Part shown: one piece after another, positions 1 to 6,836 of the stretch
Position numbering within the stretch: position 1 is the stretch's first letter
How the letters are laid out: every line of letters begins with the position of its first letter
Source of the DNA: Pseudodesulfovibrio sp.
GTDB taxonomy: Bacteria > Desulfobacterota > Desulfovibrionia > Desulfovibrionales > Desulfovibrionaceae
Length of the DNA: 13,008 nucleotides
Direction: 5' to 3'
Assembly: GCA_022712815.1 (NCBI GenBank)
Contig: JAFLJW010000340.1
Coordinates: 1-13,008, forward strand
Notes under the pieces: model-generated
What the model was told of the DNA's origin: nothing
The model's input: the letters and a program-made list of their open reading frames with translations, nothing else
The model's database searches: none
Position numbers and translations under genes: made by a program

Positions 1-930
1 AAATCCGATGTTCTCCAGAACATGTCCGGCTACGGACTGTTCACCGGTGGTCTTGGCATCCATTACGGTTCCGAGCATCTGGGTATGCTGACCATCCCGG
101 CCGGAGCTGGCAATACCAAACGCCAGATCAAGCTCATCCGCGATTTTAATGTTTCGGTTCTCCATATCATTCCCTCTTTCGCCCTCTATTTCGCTCAGAA
201 AGTTCAGGAAGCAGGCTTTGACCCCAAGGACATGCCTTGGCGCATCGCCCTCATCGGCGCGGAACCTCATACCGAGGAATCCCGTCAAAAAATTGAAAAA
301 ATGATGAATATCAAGGCCTATAATTCCTATGGTCTGTCTGAAATGAACGGACCGGGCGTGGCGTTCGAGTGCCTCCAACAGGACGGCATGCATATCTGGG
401 AAGACGCCTACATCGTGGAAATCATTGACCCCGAAACCAACGAACACGTGGCCGAGGGCGAGGTTGGCGAACTGGTCATGACCACCCTGACCCGTGAAGG
501 CATGCCCATCATCCGCTACCGCACCCGCGACCTGACCCGTTTCCTGCCCGGTCAGTGTTCCTGTGGCCGCACCCATCGCCGCATCGACCGCATTGCCGGG
601 CGTGTGGACGACATGATGATCCTCAAAGGCGTGAACATCTACCCCATGCAGGTCGAGCAATGCCTCATGGCAATGCCGGAAGTCGGCCAGAATTACCTCA
701 TTGAGCTGGTCCGCGAAGGCGTGTCCGACCACATGAATGTCAAGGTCGAGATCAAAAACGAATATTTTGTCGAGGACATGCGAGCCCTGCAAGGCTTGCA
801 AAGGAAGATCGCCAAGAACCTGTGCAGCGAAATCCTGCTCACCCCGCGTGTCGAACTCTGCCAGCACAACTCCATCCCGAAGACCGAAGGCAAGGCCGTG
901 CGCGTGGTGGATCGACGCGAAGAGGACTAA
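1..930 (+). CDS. paaK: Phenylacetate-CoA ligase-type adenylate-forming enzyme, C-terminal part (5' end outside window)
   Basis: The reading frame is open from the first base, so this is the last 309 residues of a protein that is usually about 430 residues long. The family activates an aryl acid with ATP and CoA to give an aryl-CoA. The visible part carries the family motifs: the YGLFTGGLGIHYG stretch near the start, the YGLSE adenylate-binding motif (about residue 110 of the visible part), YRTRDLT with the ribose-contacting Asp, the CSCGR segment, the hinge GRVDDMMILKG, and the catalytic Lys in PKTEGKAVRV near the C-terminus (codon about 892). No frameshift or missing key residue is seen. In Desulfovibrio-type bacteria such ligases often sit beside indolepyruvate ferredoxin oxidoreductase genes and act in aromatic amino-acid catabolism; that neighbour would lie upstream of the window. 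Family assignment is firm, the exact aryl substrate is not. Confidence 0.93.
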   Translation, partial: KSDVLQNMSGYGLFTGGLGIHYGSEHLGMLTIPAGAGNTKRQIKLIRDFNVSVLHIIPSFALYFAQKVQEAGFDPKDMPWRIALIGAEPHTEESRQKIEKMMNIKAYNSYGLSEMNGPGVAFECLQQDGMHIWEDAYIVEIIDPETNEHVAEGEVGELVMTTLTREGMPIIRYRTRDLTRFLPGQCSCGRTHRRIDRIAGRVDDMMILKGVNIYPMQVEQCLMAMPEVGQNYLIELVREGVSDHMNVKVEIKNEYFVEDMRALQGLQRKIAKNLCSEILLTPRVELCQHNSIPKTEGKAVRVVDRREED

Positions 931-936
931 CTCTTC
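919..936 (+). promoter_or_regulatory. Hairpin masking the ribosome binding site of the DUF456 gene (translational coupling)
   Basis: GAAGAG (919-924) and CTCTTC (931-936) are a perfect 6-bp inverted repeat with a 6-nt loop that contains the ligase stop codon (TAA, 928-930). The only Shine-Dalgarno-like bases (GAGG, 922-925) lie in the 5' arm, and the downstream ATG at 937 follows directly. Ribosomes finishing the ligase would open the stem, so coupling is a reasonable inference. Confidence 0.4.
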
Positions 937-1434
937 ATGGAATACATCTGGGCCACACTGATCATATTCGGCTTGCTCGTCTCTCAGGTGCTCCAACTCT
1001 TCAGCGCACCGGCCAACTGGGTCGCAGTGGGTTTGGTTGCCTTCTGGAAATGGCTCTACCCGGAATCAATGGGCTGGGATTTCGTCATTCTTATCGCTGC
1101 TATAGCTGGTATTGCCGAAGCCCTTGAGTTCGGCCTCCAGATCTGGGGAGCTGGCCGGTACGGAGCCACCACACGAGGCAATATCGGCGGTATCATCGGC
1201 GCCATCGCTGGTGCCATTTTCGGTGCGCCTTTCCTGCTGGGACTCGGCGCACTGATCGGCGCCCTGTCCGGGGCCTACCTCGGCTGTCTCATCGTTGAAA
1301 TGCCTGGCCGAAGCAATGCCGAAGCCTTTCAGGCCGCCAAAGGCGCATTCGTGGGTAAGGCTCTTGGGTTTACCATCAAAATCGCCATTGGCGCGGTTCT
1401 GGTGGTGCTGTCCATTCCGAAAGTCTGGCCGTAG
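937..1434 (+). CDS. DUF456 domain membrane protein
   Basis: A 165-residue hydrophobic protein with about four membrane segments. It has the glycine-rich DUF456 signature: GAGRYGATTRGNIGGIIGAIAGAIFGAPFL, split here as a basic/aromatic loop (around residues 70-80) followed by tandem GxxxG-type helices (about 83-125), then EMPGRSNAEAFQAAKGAFVGKALG and a last hydrophobic segment. The function of the family is unknown; it is an inner-membrane protein with glycine-zipper-like packing. It starts 6 nt after the ligase stop codon and shares its transcript. The hairpin over its ribosome binding site suggests translation coupled to the ligase. The terminator repeat after 1436 closes the unit. The family call rests on overall sequence pattern. 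Confidence 0.85.
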   Translation: MEYIWATLIIFGLLVSQVLQLFSAPANWVAVGLVAFWKWLYPESMGWDFVILIAAIAGIAEALEFGLQIWGAGRYGATTRGNIGGIIGAIAGAIFGAPFLLGLGALIGALSGAYLGCLIVEMPGRSNAEAFQAAKGAFVGKALGFTIKIAIGAVLVVLSIPKVWP

Positions 1435-1440
1435 AGGTTG

Positions 1441-1508
1441 CCTCCGGCGGCCCTCCGGGGGCCAAAGAACCCTTTGTAAAGGGTTCTCTGGACTCTCCTA
1501 AACTTTTT
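1441..1508 (+). terminator. Double-hairpin intrinsic terminator / dispersed intergenic repeat
   Basis: Two consecutive hairpins follow the DUF456 gene. The first is GC-rich (GGCCC 1449-1453 with GGGCC 1459-1463). The second is a 10-bp near-perfect palindrome, AGAACCCTTT (1466-1475) with AAAGGGTTCT (1478-1487). The stretch CTCTGGACTCTCCTAAACTTTTT follows, ending in a T-run at 1504-1508. From memory, GC-rich elements of this style (CCTCCGG..., then an AGGGTTCT stem, then a C/T-rich tail) recur between genes in Desulfovibrio genomes. Only one copy occurs in this window, so its repeat nature cannot be shown here. Termination of the ligase-DUF456 transcript is likely. Confidence 0.7.
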
Positions 1509-1603
1509 GGGTTGCGCCGCTGTGAATTTTGAGCGAACTTACGGAATATGTTTGCGGCGCGTAAGAATTACGAGAAAGAACTTTTATATATTGGGATACT
1601 ACG

Positions 1604-3052
1604 ATGACTGCTGACCTTTTCCCCACTTATCGCGGACGTATGGAGTACTTTTGCCTTGGTTGCGGCAAGAGGTTTCCCACAAACGAACTGTATTACACCT
1701 GCCCTGATTGTGGTGGTGTATTCCTGCTCGACAATCTGCTTTTTGACGAACTGAAAAAAACGCCCGGTGAGACCTGGCGGAACATATTTGATGGCCGCGC
1801 CGCGTCCAAGAAAACCGCTCTGCGCGGTATTTTTCGGTTCTATGAGCTTATAGCTCCGGTTCTGGAGGAAGAGGATATTCTGTACCTTGGCGAGGGTAAC
1901 ACTCCTATTGTCGAGTCCAGTCCGAGCCTCAATGCGGCGACCGGCCTCAAGACCGCCTACAAAAATGATGGACAAAATCCATCCGCATCGTTCAAGGATC
2001 GCGGCATGGCCTGCGGCTTTTCCTACCTGCGTGCGCTCATCCGCAAGCATGGCTGGGACAACGTCCTGACCGTCTGCGCTTCCACAGGCGATACATCCGC
2101 TGCTGCCGCGCTCTATGCCTCTTACATGGGTGATGCCATCAAATCCGTTGTCATCCTGCCCCATGGCAAGGTCACGGCGGCCCAGCTCGCCCAACCCCTT
2201 GGGTCCGGGGCCATCGTGCTGGAAGTTCCCGGAGTGTTTGACGATTGCATGAAAGTGGTCGAGCATCTGGCCGACAACTATCGCGTGGCCCTGCTCAACT
2301 CCAAGAATGCCTGGCGTATTCTCGGTCAGGAATCATACGCATTCGAGTGCGCCCAGTGGTTCGACTGGAACCTCAAGGGCAAATGCATATTCGTCCCCAT
2401 CGGCAATGCGGGAAACATCACCGCCATCATGGCAGGTTTCCTCAAACTCCATGAGCTGAATATCATTTCCGACCTGCCGCGTATCTTCGGCGTCCAGTCG
2501 CACCACGCCGACCCGGTCTACCGCTATTATGCCGCAGATGAAACATCCGAACGCGAATATGCACCCGTGACCGTCACGCCGTCCGTTGCCCAGGCTGCCA
2601 TGATCGGCAACCCGGTCTCCTTTCCGCGTGTCAAATACTTTGCCGAGAAATTTGAAGCCATTGCGGGCAAGGATTCCTTTCAGGTCCTTCAGGTCACCGA
2701 ACAACAGATCATGGACTCCATGCTTCAGGCCAATCGCAACGGGCATATCGCCTGCACTCAGGGCGGTGAATCCTTTGCCGGAGCCAAACGCGCCCTTGAG
2801 CTTGGCCTGGTCACAGCCGACGAGCTTTGCATACTCGATTCCACGGCCCATCAGCTCAAGTTCGTAGATTTCCAGAATATGTACTTTGACAACTCTTTCC
2901 CGCCGGAATTCGAAGTGACCCCTGATACCGCGCTCGCCAACAAGCCGGAACTGGTCATCACGCCGGAAGAAAAAGAAAATCTCTCCGAAGCCGAGTACAC
3001 CACGACTACAGCGGACAGAGTGGTTGCCAAGCTGGGCCTGAAAAAGAAATAG
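1604..3052 (+). CDS. thrC: Threonine synthase
   Basis: PLP enzyme that converts O-phosphohomoserine to threonine and phosphate, the last step of threonine biosynthesis in the cytoplasm. The 482-residue product has an N-terminal zinc-ribbon-like element (Cys17-x2-Cys20 and Cys33-x2-Cys36), the GEGNTP substrate loop (96-101), the PLP-binding SFKDRGM motif with Lys131, CASTGDTSAA (phosphate-binding turn) and GNAGNITA. The C-terminal tail rich in Glu/Thr/Lys is longer than in short forms. The start is the ATG at 1604. Its Shine-Dalgarno is weak (GGGA at about 1593-1596). The start is supported by the zinc ribbon beginning only 16 residues in. It heads a two-gene unit with tlyA 11 nt downstream. 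Upstream lies a terminator and then an AT-rich stretch (1575-1592) that could hold a promoter, but no clear -35/-10 pair was found. Confidence 0.95.
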   Translation: MTADLFPTYRGRMEYFCLGCGKRFPTNELYYTCPDCGGVFLLDNLLFDELKKTPGETWRNIFDGRAASKKTALRGIFRFYELIAPVLEEEDILYLGEGNTPIVESSPSLNAATGLKTAYKNDGQNPSASFKDRGMACGFSYLRALIRKHGWDNVLTVCASTGDTSAAAALYASYMGDAIKSVVILPHGKVTAAQLAQPLGSGAIVLEVPGVFDDCMKVVEHLADNYRVALLNSKNAWRILGQESYAFECAQWFDWNLKGKCIFVPIGNAGNITAIMAGFLKLHELNIISDLPRIFGVQSHHADPVYRYYAADETSEREYAPVTVTPSVAQAAMIGNPVSFPRVKYFAEKFEAIAGKDSFQVLQVTEQQIMDSMLQANRNGHIACTQGGESFAGAKRALELGLVTADELCILDSTAHQLKFVDFQNMYFDNSFPPEFEVTPDTALANKPELVITPEEKENLSEAEYTTTTADRVVAKLGLKKK

Positions 3053-3063
3053 CGGAGTTTTCT

Positions 3064-3810
3064 GTGGCGAAAAAACAACGCGCCGATCAGCTATTGGCCT
3101 CATCTGGTCTTGTGGACAGCCGGGAGAAAGCCAAGCGGCTGATCATGGCCGGAAAGGTTCACTATATTGCTAATGGGCAGAAGACACCCGTGTCCAAACC
3201 CGGTCAGCAATTCGATCAAGGCACAGAATTCACGGTCCCGGATGACGACCGGTTTGTCTCACGCGGCGCGTACAAAATCCTCACGGCCATCGAAGAATTC
3301 AAAATAGATTTCACTGATAAAATCGCTCTGGATGCCGGGGCTTCTACCGGCGGATTTACCGATTGCATGCTCCAGCACGGCGCGGTGCGAGTCTACGCGG
3401 TCGATGTCGGGTATGGACAATTGCACGAAAAATTAAGGCAGGACGAGCGCGTCATCAACCTTGAGCGCACCAATGTCCGCCATGCCCGGCCCGACCTCAT
3501 TCCTGAACCAGTTGATGTTATCGTGGCCGATGTTTCATTCATTTCGCTCACCAAGATACTGCCAGCATGCATGCAATTTCTCAAGGAAAACGGAGAGTTG
3601 GTCGTCCTGATCAAGCCGCAGTTCGAGCTCGGACCGGGCCAGACAGACAAGGGTGTGGTCCGTGACGAAGGACTCAGGCAACAGGCTGTCGAAATGGTCA
3701 CCACTTTCTGCCGCAAAGAACTCGACCTTGTCATTGAGGGAGTCGTACCGTCAAAAATACTGGGACCAAAGGGCAATCAGGAATTCATGGCCTACATGAA
3801 AAAAATCTAG
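3064..3810 (+). CDS. tlyA: TlyA family rRNA (cytidine-2'-O)-methyltransferase / hemolysin-like protein
   Basis: The 248-residue product has the TlyA architecture: an N-terminal S4 RNA-binding domain (about 5-62, with RADQLL, SREKAKRLIMAGKV) followed by an FtsJ-like Rossmann methyltransferase domain. The SAM motif LDAGASTGGFTDC is at 89-101, followed by VYAVDVGYGQL (110-120) and ADVSFISL (155-162). The K-D-K-E catalytic tetrad can be traced to Lys71, Asp156, Lys184 (LIKPQFE) and Glu240. Mycobacterial TlyA 2'-O-methylates cytidines in 16S and 23S rRNA; many homologues are annotated as hemolysin. The start is GTG at 3064, preceded by GGAG (3054-3057) at good spacing; an ATG start would lose the S4 domain. 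It is co-transcribed with thrC. Its TAG stop is embedded in a CTAG shared with the convergent gene. Confidence 0.94.
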   Translation: MAKKQRADQLLASSGLVDSREKAKRLIMAGKVHYIANGQKTPVSKPGQQFDQGTEFTVPDDDRFVSRGAYKILTAIEEFKIDFTDKIALDAGASTGGFTDCMLQHGAVRVYAVDVGYGQLHEKLRQDERVINLERTNVRHARPDLIPEPVDVIVADVSFISLTKILPACMQFLKENGELVVLIKPQFELGPGQTDKGVVRDEGLRQQAVEMVTTFCRKELDLVIEGVVPSKILGPKGNQEFMAYMKKI

Positions 3811-4088
3811 CTCTTGTCCTGAATCTCTTCTGTTCCTGCCTCACATCCACATGACGGACTATATGAACCGTCACAGCAGACAGCCCTTCCTCCTTTGCAC
3901 CCACAGACACCGCCATGCCAGGAACAGCAACCACGCTTGGCAAGCTCATCAGTACTCAAGACATCACTGCACAACTCATTCTGATCTGCACTACCAGTAA
4001 CTGAGTATTTGGAAACTGGGGTATCAGCATACGACAGCGGTGCAGCAAATAACAAAAGAACAACAACAAGACAAAATATACGCCACAT
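3807..4088 (-). CDS. Small exported cysteine-rich protein, function unknown
   Basis: A 93-residue product with a clear signal peptide (MWRIFCLVVVLLLFAAPLSYA, cleavage likely after Ala21) and a short mature domain with nine cysteines (40, 54, 55, 62, 64, 71, 72, 80, 82). The core GCCSWHGGVCGC / RAVCCDGSYSPSCGC is a motif I recall from the C-terminal ends of small uncharacterised secreted proteobacterial proteins. Cysteine pairs and a His suggest disulfides or metal binding, but function is unknown. I chose the ATG at 4088 rather than the one at 4100: GGAGG at 4094-4098 is an ideal Shine-Dalgarno for 4088 and would itself lie inside the coding sequence if 4100 were used. The gene runs convergent to tlyA with the stops overlapping. 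Its surroundings are AT-rich. Confidence 0.8.
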   Translation of the reverse strand: MWRIFCLVVVLLLFAAPLSYADTPVSKYSVTGSADQNELCSDVLSTDELAKRGCCSWHGGVCGCKGGRAVCCDGSYSPSCGCEAGTEEIQDKS

Positions 4089-4197
4089 GACAACCTCCAT
4101 ACAGACAGAACATCACACTCGCTATATAGGAAGAATCATTATTATTCAATAACAGATAATATACATCCCAAAGACTTTTTGCCATGTTAAAACTCTT

Positions 4198-4217
4198 GCC
4201 TGAGTACATATTCAGGC
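4198..4217. promoter_or_regulatory. 20-bp near-perfect dyad (candidate operator) before the DMT exporter
   Basis: GCCTGAGTACATATTCAGGC is a 9-2-9 dyad with one mismatch per arm. It overlaps a weak candidate promoter: -35 TTGCCT (4196-4201), 17-nt spacer, -10 TATTGA (4219-4224). Such a placement suits a repressor site for the gene starting at 4258. No regulator gene is visible, and the promoter match is poor. Confidence 0.4.
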
Positions 4218-4257
4218 GTATTGATCTTCCCTCGCTACCAAACTCAGCAGGAAAATC

Positions 4258-5142
4258 ATGATTCAGGGCCTTGTTTACGCCATCATTTCCGCCTTTGCCT
4301 TCGGGTCCATGGCTATTCTCGTGAAGCTCGGCTACAATGCCGGAATGTCCGGGAGCGTGATGATGCAGTATCGCTTCACCTACGCGGTGCTGGTCCTGCT
4401 TGTGGTGCTGGTCATCAAAGACCGGTCGCTGCTCAGGATTTCCCGCGCGGCTCTCGGCAAATGCGCCTTTATCGGCCTGATCGTCTACTGGCTCCAGACC
4501 ACCTGCTTTGTCAACGCGCTGGCGACCATCCCCGCGTCCACCACATCGCTGGTACTCTATGGTCATCCGGTTGTCGTAACCCTGCTTTCAGCCTTTTTCC
4601 TGAAGATGAAAATTGACCGGGTCATGATCTTTTCACTAACCCTTGTCATGACCGGTTGCTGTCTGGTCTTTTACGATGCATTTCTCAGGGAGGTGGATTT
4701 CACAGGTCTCATGTACGCCATCGGGGCCATGGCCACGTTCTCCGGCTATCTCATATTGATTCAAGTACTTTTAAAAGGCCTGAAACCGTTGACGGCCACA
4801 TTCTATGTCATGCTGTTCGCCGCCGTGGCCTTCACCCTTTCGGGCGAACCGTCCGCGTGGCTGCATCCCACATGGGATCACGTCACCATAGGAATCGCAC
4901 TGGGCGTGATTCCGGGCGTCATTGCCGTGACCTTCCTCTATATTGCCATCGAGAAGATCGGCAGCGCATACGCATGCATATTCTCATCTGTCGAGCCAGT
5001 GGTGACACTCGCTGCGGCAGCACTATTCCTCAATGAAGACGTGGTGTTATTACAGATAGGTGGCGCGGTGCTGATCATAGCAGGCATTGTCATCCCCAAT
5101 GCACGCGCCTTGATTATCAAACGAAAAGTCACGAATCCCTGA
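4258..5142 (+). CDS. EamA/DMT superfamily transporter (RhaT/YdcZ-like exporter)
   Basis: A 294-residue integral membrane protein with ten predicted hydrophobic segments, built as two EamA repeats (about 1-135 and 147-290). Typical features are the short opening helix GLVYAIISAFAFGSMAILVKLG, the charged loop before helix 3, TTCFVNALATIPASTTSLVLYGHPVVVTLL at the end of repeat 1, and the matching IAIEKIGSAYACIFSSVEPVVTLAAAALFLNE in repeat 2. Members export amino acids, metabolites or drugs through the inner membrane; the substrate cannot be read from sequence. The start at 4258 has AGGA at 4250-4253. The gene stands alone: the preceding gene is divergent and the next is convergent, 37 nt away. 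A dyad at 4198-4217 may control it. Confidence 0.9.
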   Translation: MIQGLVYAIISAFAFGSMAILVKLGYNAGMSGSVMMQYRFTYAVLVLLVVLVIKDRSLLRISRAALGKCAFIGLIVYWLQTTCFVNALATIPASTTSLVLYGHPVVVTLLSAFFLKMKIDRVMIFSLTLVMTGCCLVFYDAFLREVDFTGLMYAIGAMATFSGYLILIQVLLKGLKPLTATFYVMLFAAVAFTLSGEPSAWLHPTWDHVTIGIALGVIPGVIAVTFLYIAIEKIGSAYACIFSSVEPVVTLAAAALFLNEDVVLLQIGGAVLIIAGIVIPNARALIIKRKVTNP

Positions 5143-5179
5143 CCACCACTTTTCCAGGTGACCTGCTCTCTCGCTGGTA

Positions 5180-6007
5180 CTATTGGTCCCGCTTATCCAT
5201 GAACTTGCCGAGCATCTTCAAGTGAGTTTTTTCTTCCCGCGCCAGGGTCTGTAAAATCTTTTCAGTCTCCGGCTTTTCGGTTTTCATGGCACACCGCAAA
5301 TAATAATCGAGAGCCTGAGCTTCAACCATTGCCGCCAATTGCAGGATACCTTGATCGTTGTCAAAAGCATCGCCATATTCACTCAAAAAACCTTCAATAT
5401 CAACGCCACCCTCGCCAATGAAACCGGGACTGGCAAAAGCAAGCTCTTCAAACACATCCCGGTCCACCTCTTCACCACTGATCTTCGTGTACAAATTGAA
5501 CAAGGTATCCTTGTGCCGGTCCTCGAAACCAGCCAGTTCCATGAAAAGTTCGATACGCTCCATGGTTTCAGCCATGTCCGCCCGTTGAATGTAGAAATGC
5601 AAGAGGCTATTCTCCATGGCATATGCCTTGAATACAACCTCCACAGGTGTTTCCTTGCCCGTGAACTCGATCATGCCAAGTTCCATGGGGCCAAAGGCAA
5701 CATTACCCTGCCAGGCCGATGCCCCACCGACCATATTGGTAACATCCTCATATCCTTGGCCTTCAAGTAACGCAGCAGCGGCCATGCTCCGTCCGCCGGA
5801 TGCACAATAAGTAATGATGGGCTTGCCTTTGTCCACCTCATCGAACCGGTCAGGAAGCTCGACCAGAGGGATAAGCCGCGCTCCAGGGATATGGAAATCT
5901 TCGTATTCCCACATTTGCCGGACATCGAGCAGGACATATTCATCGGGCTTGTGGCTGTCCAGAAACGTCCGGGCCTGACCACTGCTCATCATGGATATCT
6001 GTGCCAT
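5180..6007 (-). CDS. Rhodanese - ferritin-like (rubrerythrin-type) diiron fusion protein
   Basis: The 275-residue product joins two domains. Residues about 3-105 are a rhodanese: LLDVRQMWEYEDFHIPGARLIP, then the active-site Cys68 in TYCASGGRS, then GYEDVTNMVGGASAW. Residues about 120-270 are a four-helix ferritin-like domain with the expected diiron ligand pattern: Glu132, ExxH at Glu162/His165, Glu229, and ExxH at Glu259/His262. No rubredoxin-type CxxC is present, unlike classical rubrerythrin. A role in sulfane-sulfur transfer combined with peroxide or oxygen reduction is inferred; such proteins suit anaerobes under oxidative or sulfur stress. The start at 6007 is chosen because GAGG (6013-6016) precedes it at good spacing and the rhodanese fold starts right after; the frame extends 27 codons further upstream without a good ribosome site. 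Confidence 0.88.
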   Translation of the reverse strand: MAQISMMSSGQARTFLDSHKPDEYVLLDVRQMWEYEDFHIPGARLIPLVELPDRFDEVDKGKPIITYCASGGRSMAAAALLEGQGYEDVTNMVGGASAWQGNVAFGPMELGMIEFTGKETPVEVVFKAYAMENSLLHFYIQRADMAETMERIELFMELAGFEDRHKDTLFNLYTKISGEEVDRDVFEELAFASPGFIGEGGVDIEGFLSEYGDAFDNDQGILQLAAMVEAQALDYYLRCAMKTEKPETEKILQTLAREEKTHLKMLGKFMDKRDQ

Positions 6008-6071
6008 ACGCACCTCATATGTTTGCATAGAAAGACTTGGCGTGAAGCAATCGCTTCCTACCTTGCTCGGG

Positions 6072-6101
6072 ACAATAAAGCAGGACACCGCTTTGCGTCA
6101 A
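6072..6101 (-). promoter_or_regulatory. Candidate sigma-70 promoter for the rhodanese-rubrerythrin gene
   Basis: Read on the minus strand: -35 TTGACG (6101-6096), an 18-nt spacer, -10 TATTGT (6077-6072). Transcription would start near 6065, about 58 nt before the chosen ATG. A small hairpin (GAAGC/GCTTC, about 6051-6064) lies at the predicted 5' end of the transcript. Motif match only. Confidence 0.4.
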
Positions 6102-6122
6102 TACGGAGGAATTAAGGGACAA

Positions 6123-6836
6123 TCAGGCGAGAAGCATGAGAACAATAAAGAGCAAAGCAACAATAGCCCACAGCCAGTCATGTCCGGTCCAGACGAACTC
6201 CGGCTCCCACGCTTCCGCGCCTTCCAGTCCACGGCCAGCCACAGCCAATGTCTGATTCCAGGTTTTCTGGCCCATATTGCGGATGACCGCCTGAGGAATA
6301 ATAAGCAACCGCTGCCAAAACCCATATCCCGGACATCGACGAGAAACCATCTCTTTCACATTGGCCATGGTCGAAAGACACAGAGGCAGAAAATGAATCA
6401 TGAGCGCAAGAGACAGCGCAAGCCGCCATGCACGCTCCTTGCCGACCAATGGCGAAACGGCCCAGGCGACCGCAAGCCCCAAGGCACGAGCCGATGTTGA
6501 CAGTGCCAGAGTCAAACCAAGCAGAAGCAGCGCAGACAATCTAACCGCCAGATCAAAGGCAGCCATTGCCGCCAAGGTCAGCGGCACCCCAGTCAGGCTG
6601 TCCAGCACAATCTTGATGCCGACCCACAACAGGACATAAAAAACAAGACTCCGAACCATCTTCGGGCCAACAGGCTGGCTCGCGGCCAAGGGTTTGAGAA
6701 TGGCAAACAGGACAAGAGCGCACAGGAAAGCAAAAACAACACTGATTTTCCACAGACATGGTCCCAACACAAGGGCCACCGCCAACTTCAGGCGCGGATC
6801 AAGGTTCCTCACATATGGCGCGACAGCCTGCATCAT
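6123..6836 (-). CDS. ECF-type ABC transporter transmembrane (T) component, CbiQ/EcfT family
   Basis: A 237-residue protein with about five membrane segments and the CbiQ/EcfT layout: N-terminal LDPRLKLAVAL (12-22), a central hydrophobic block, the long cytoplasmic coupling region, and a C-terminal anchor. The two coupling motifs that dock into the ATPases, usually Ala-Arg-Gly, appear as SRR (165-167, in VSRRCPGYG) and GRG (201-203, in VAGRGLEGAEAW). The T component transmits ATP hydrolysis to a substrate-binding S component for vitamin or Ni/Co uptake. Its ATG overlaps the stop of the ATPase gene (ATGA), so the two are translated together. No S component is encoded next to it, so the substrate stays open. 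The first coupling motif is less typical than the second. Confidence 0.87.
   Translation of the reverse strand: MMQAVAPYVRNLDPRLKLAVALVLGPCLWKISVVFAFLCALVLFAILKPLAASQPVGPKMVRSLVFYVLLWVGIKIVLDSLTGVPLTLAAMAAFDLAVRLSALLLLGLTLALSTSARALGLAVAWAVSPLVGKERAWRLALSLALMIHFLPLCLSTMANVKEMVSRRCPGYGFWQRLLIIPQAVIRNMGQKTWNQTLAVAGRGLEGAEAWEPEFVWTGHDWLWAIVALLFIVLMLLA

Noticed and set aside
1568..2266. Long open frame on the minus strand inside thrC (232 codons), and a similar one at 2333-3103
   Set aside because: They lie wholly or nearly opposite thrC, which has full family motifs. Their sequences show no domain and are low-quality shadows of the sense codon bias.
5155..5165. CAGGT-G-ACCTG palindrome after the DMT exporter, sharing the core AGGTGACCT with the FadL palindrome
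   Set aside because: Only an 11-bp dyad in a 37-bp convergent gap with no promoter; the shared 9-base core is likely chance.
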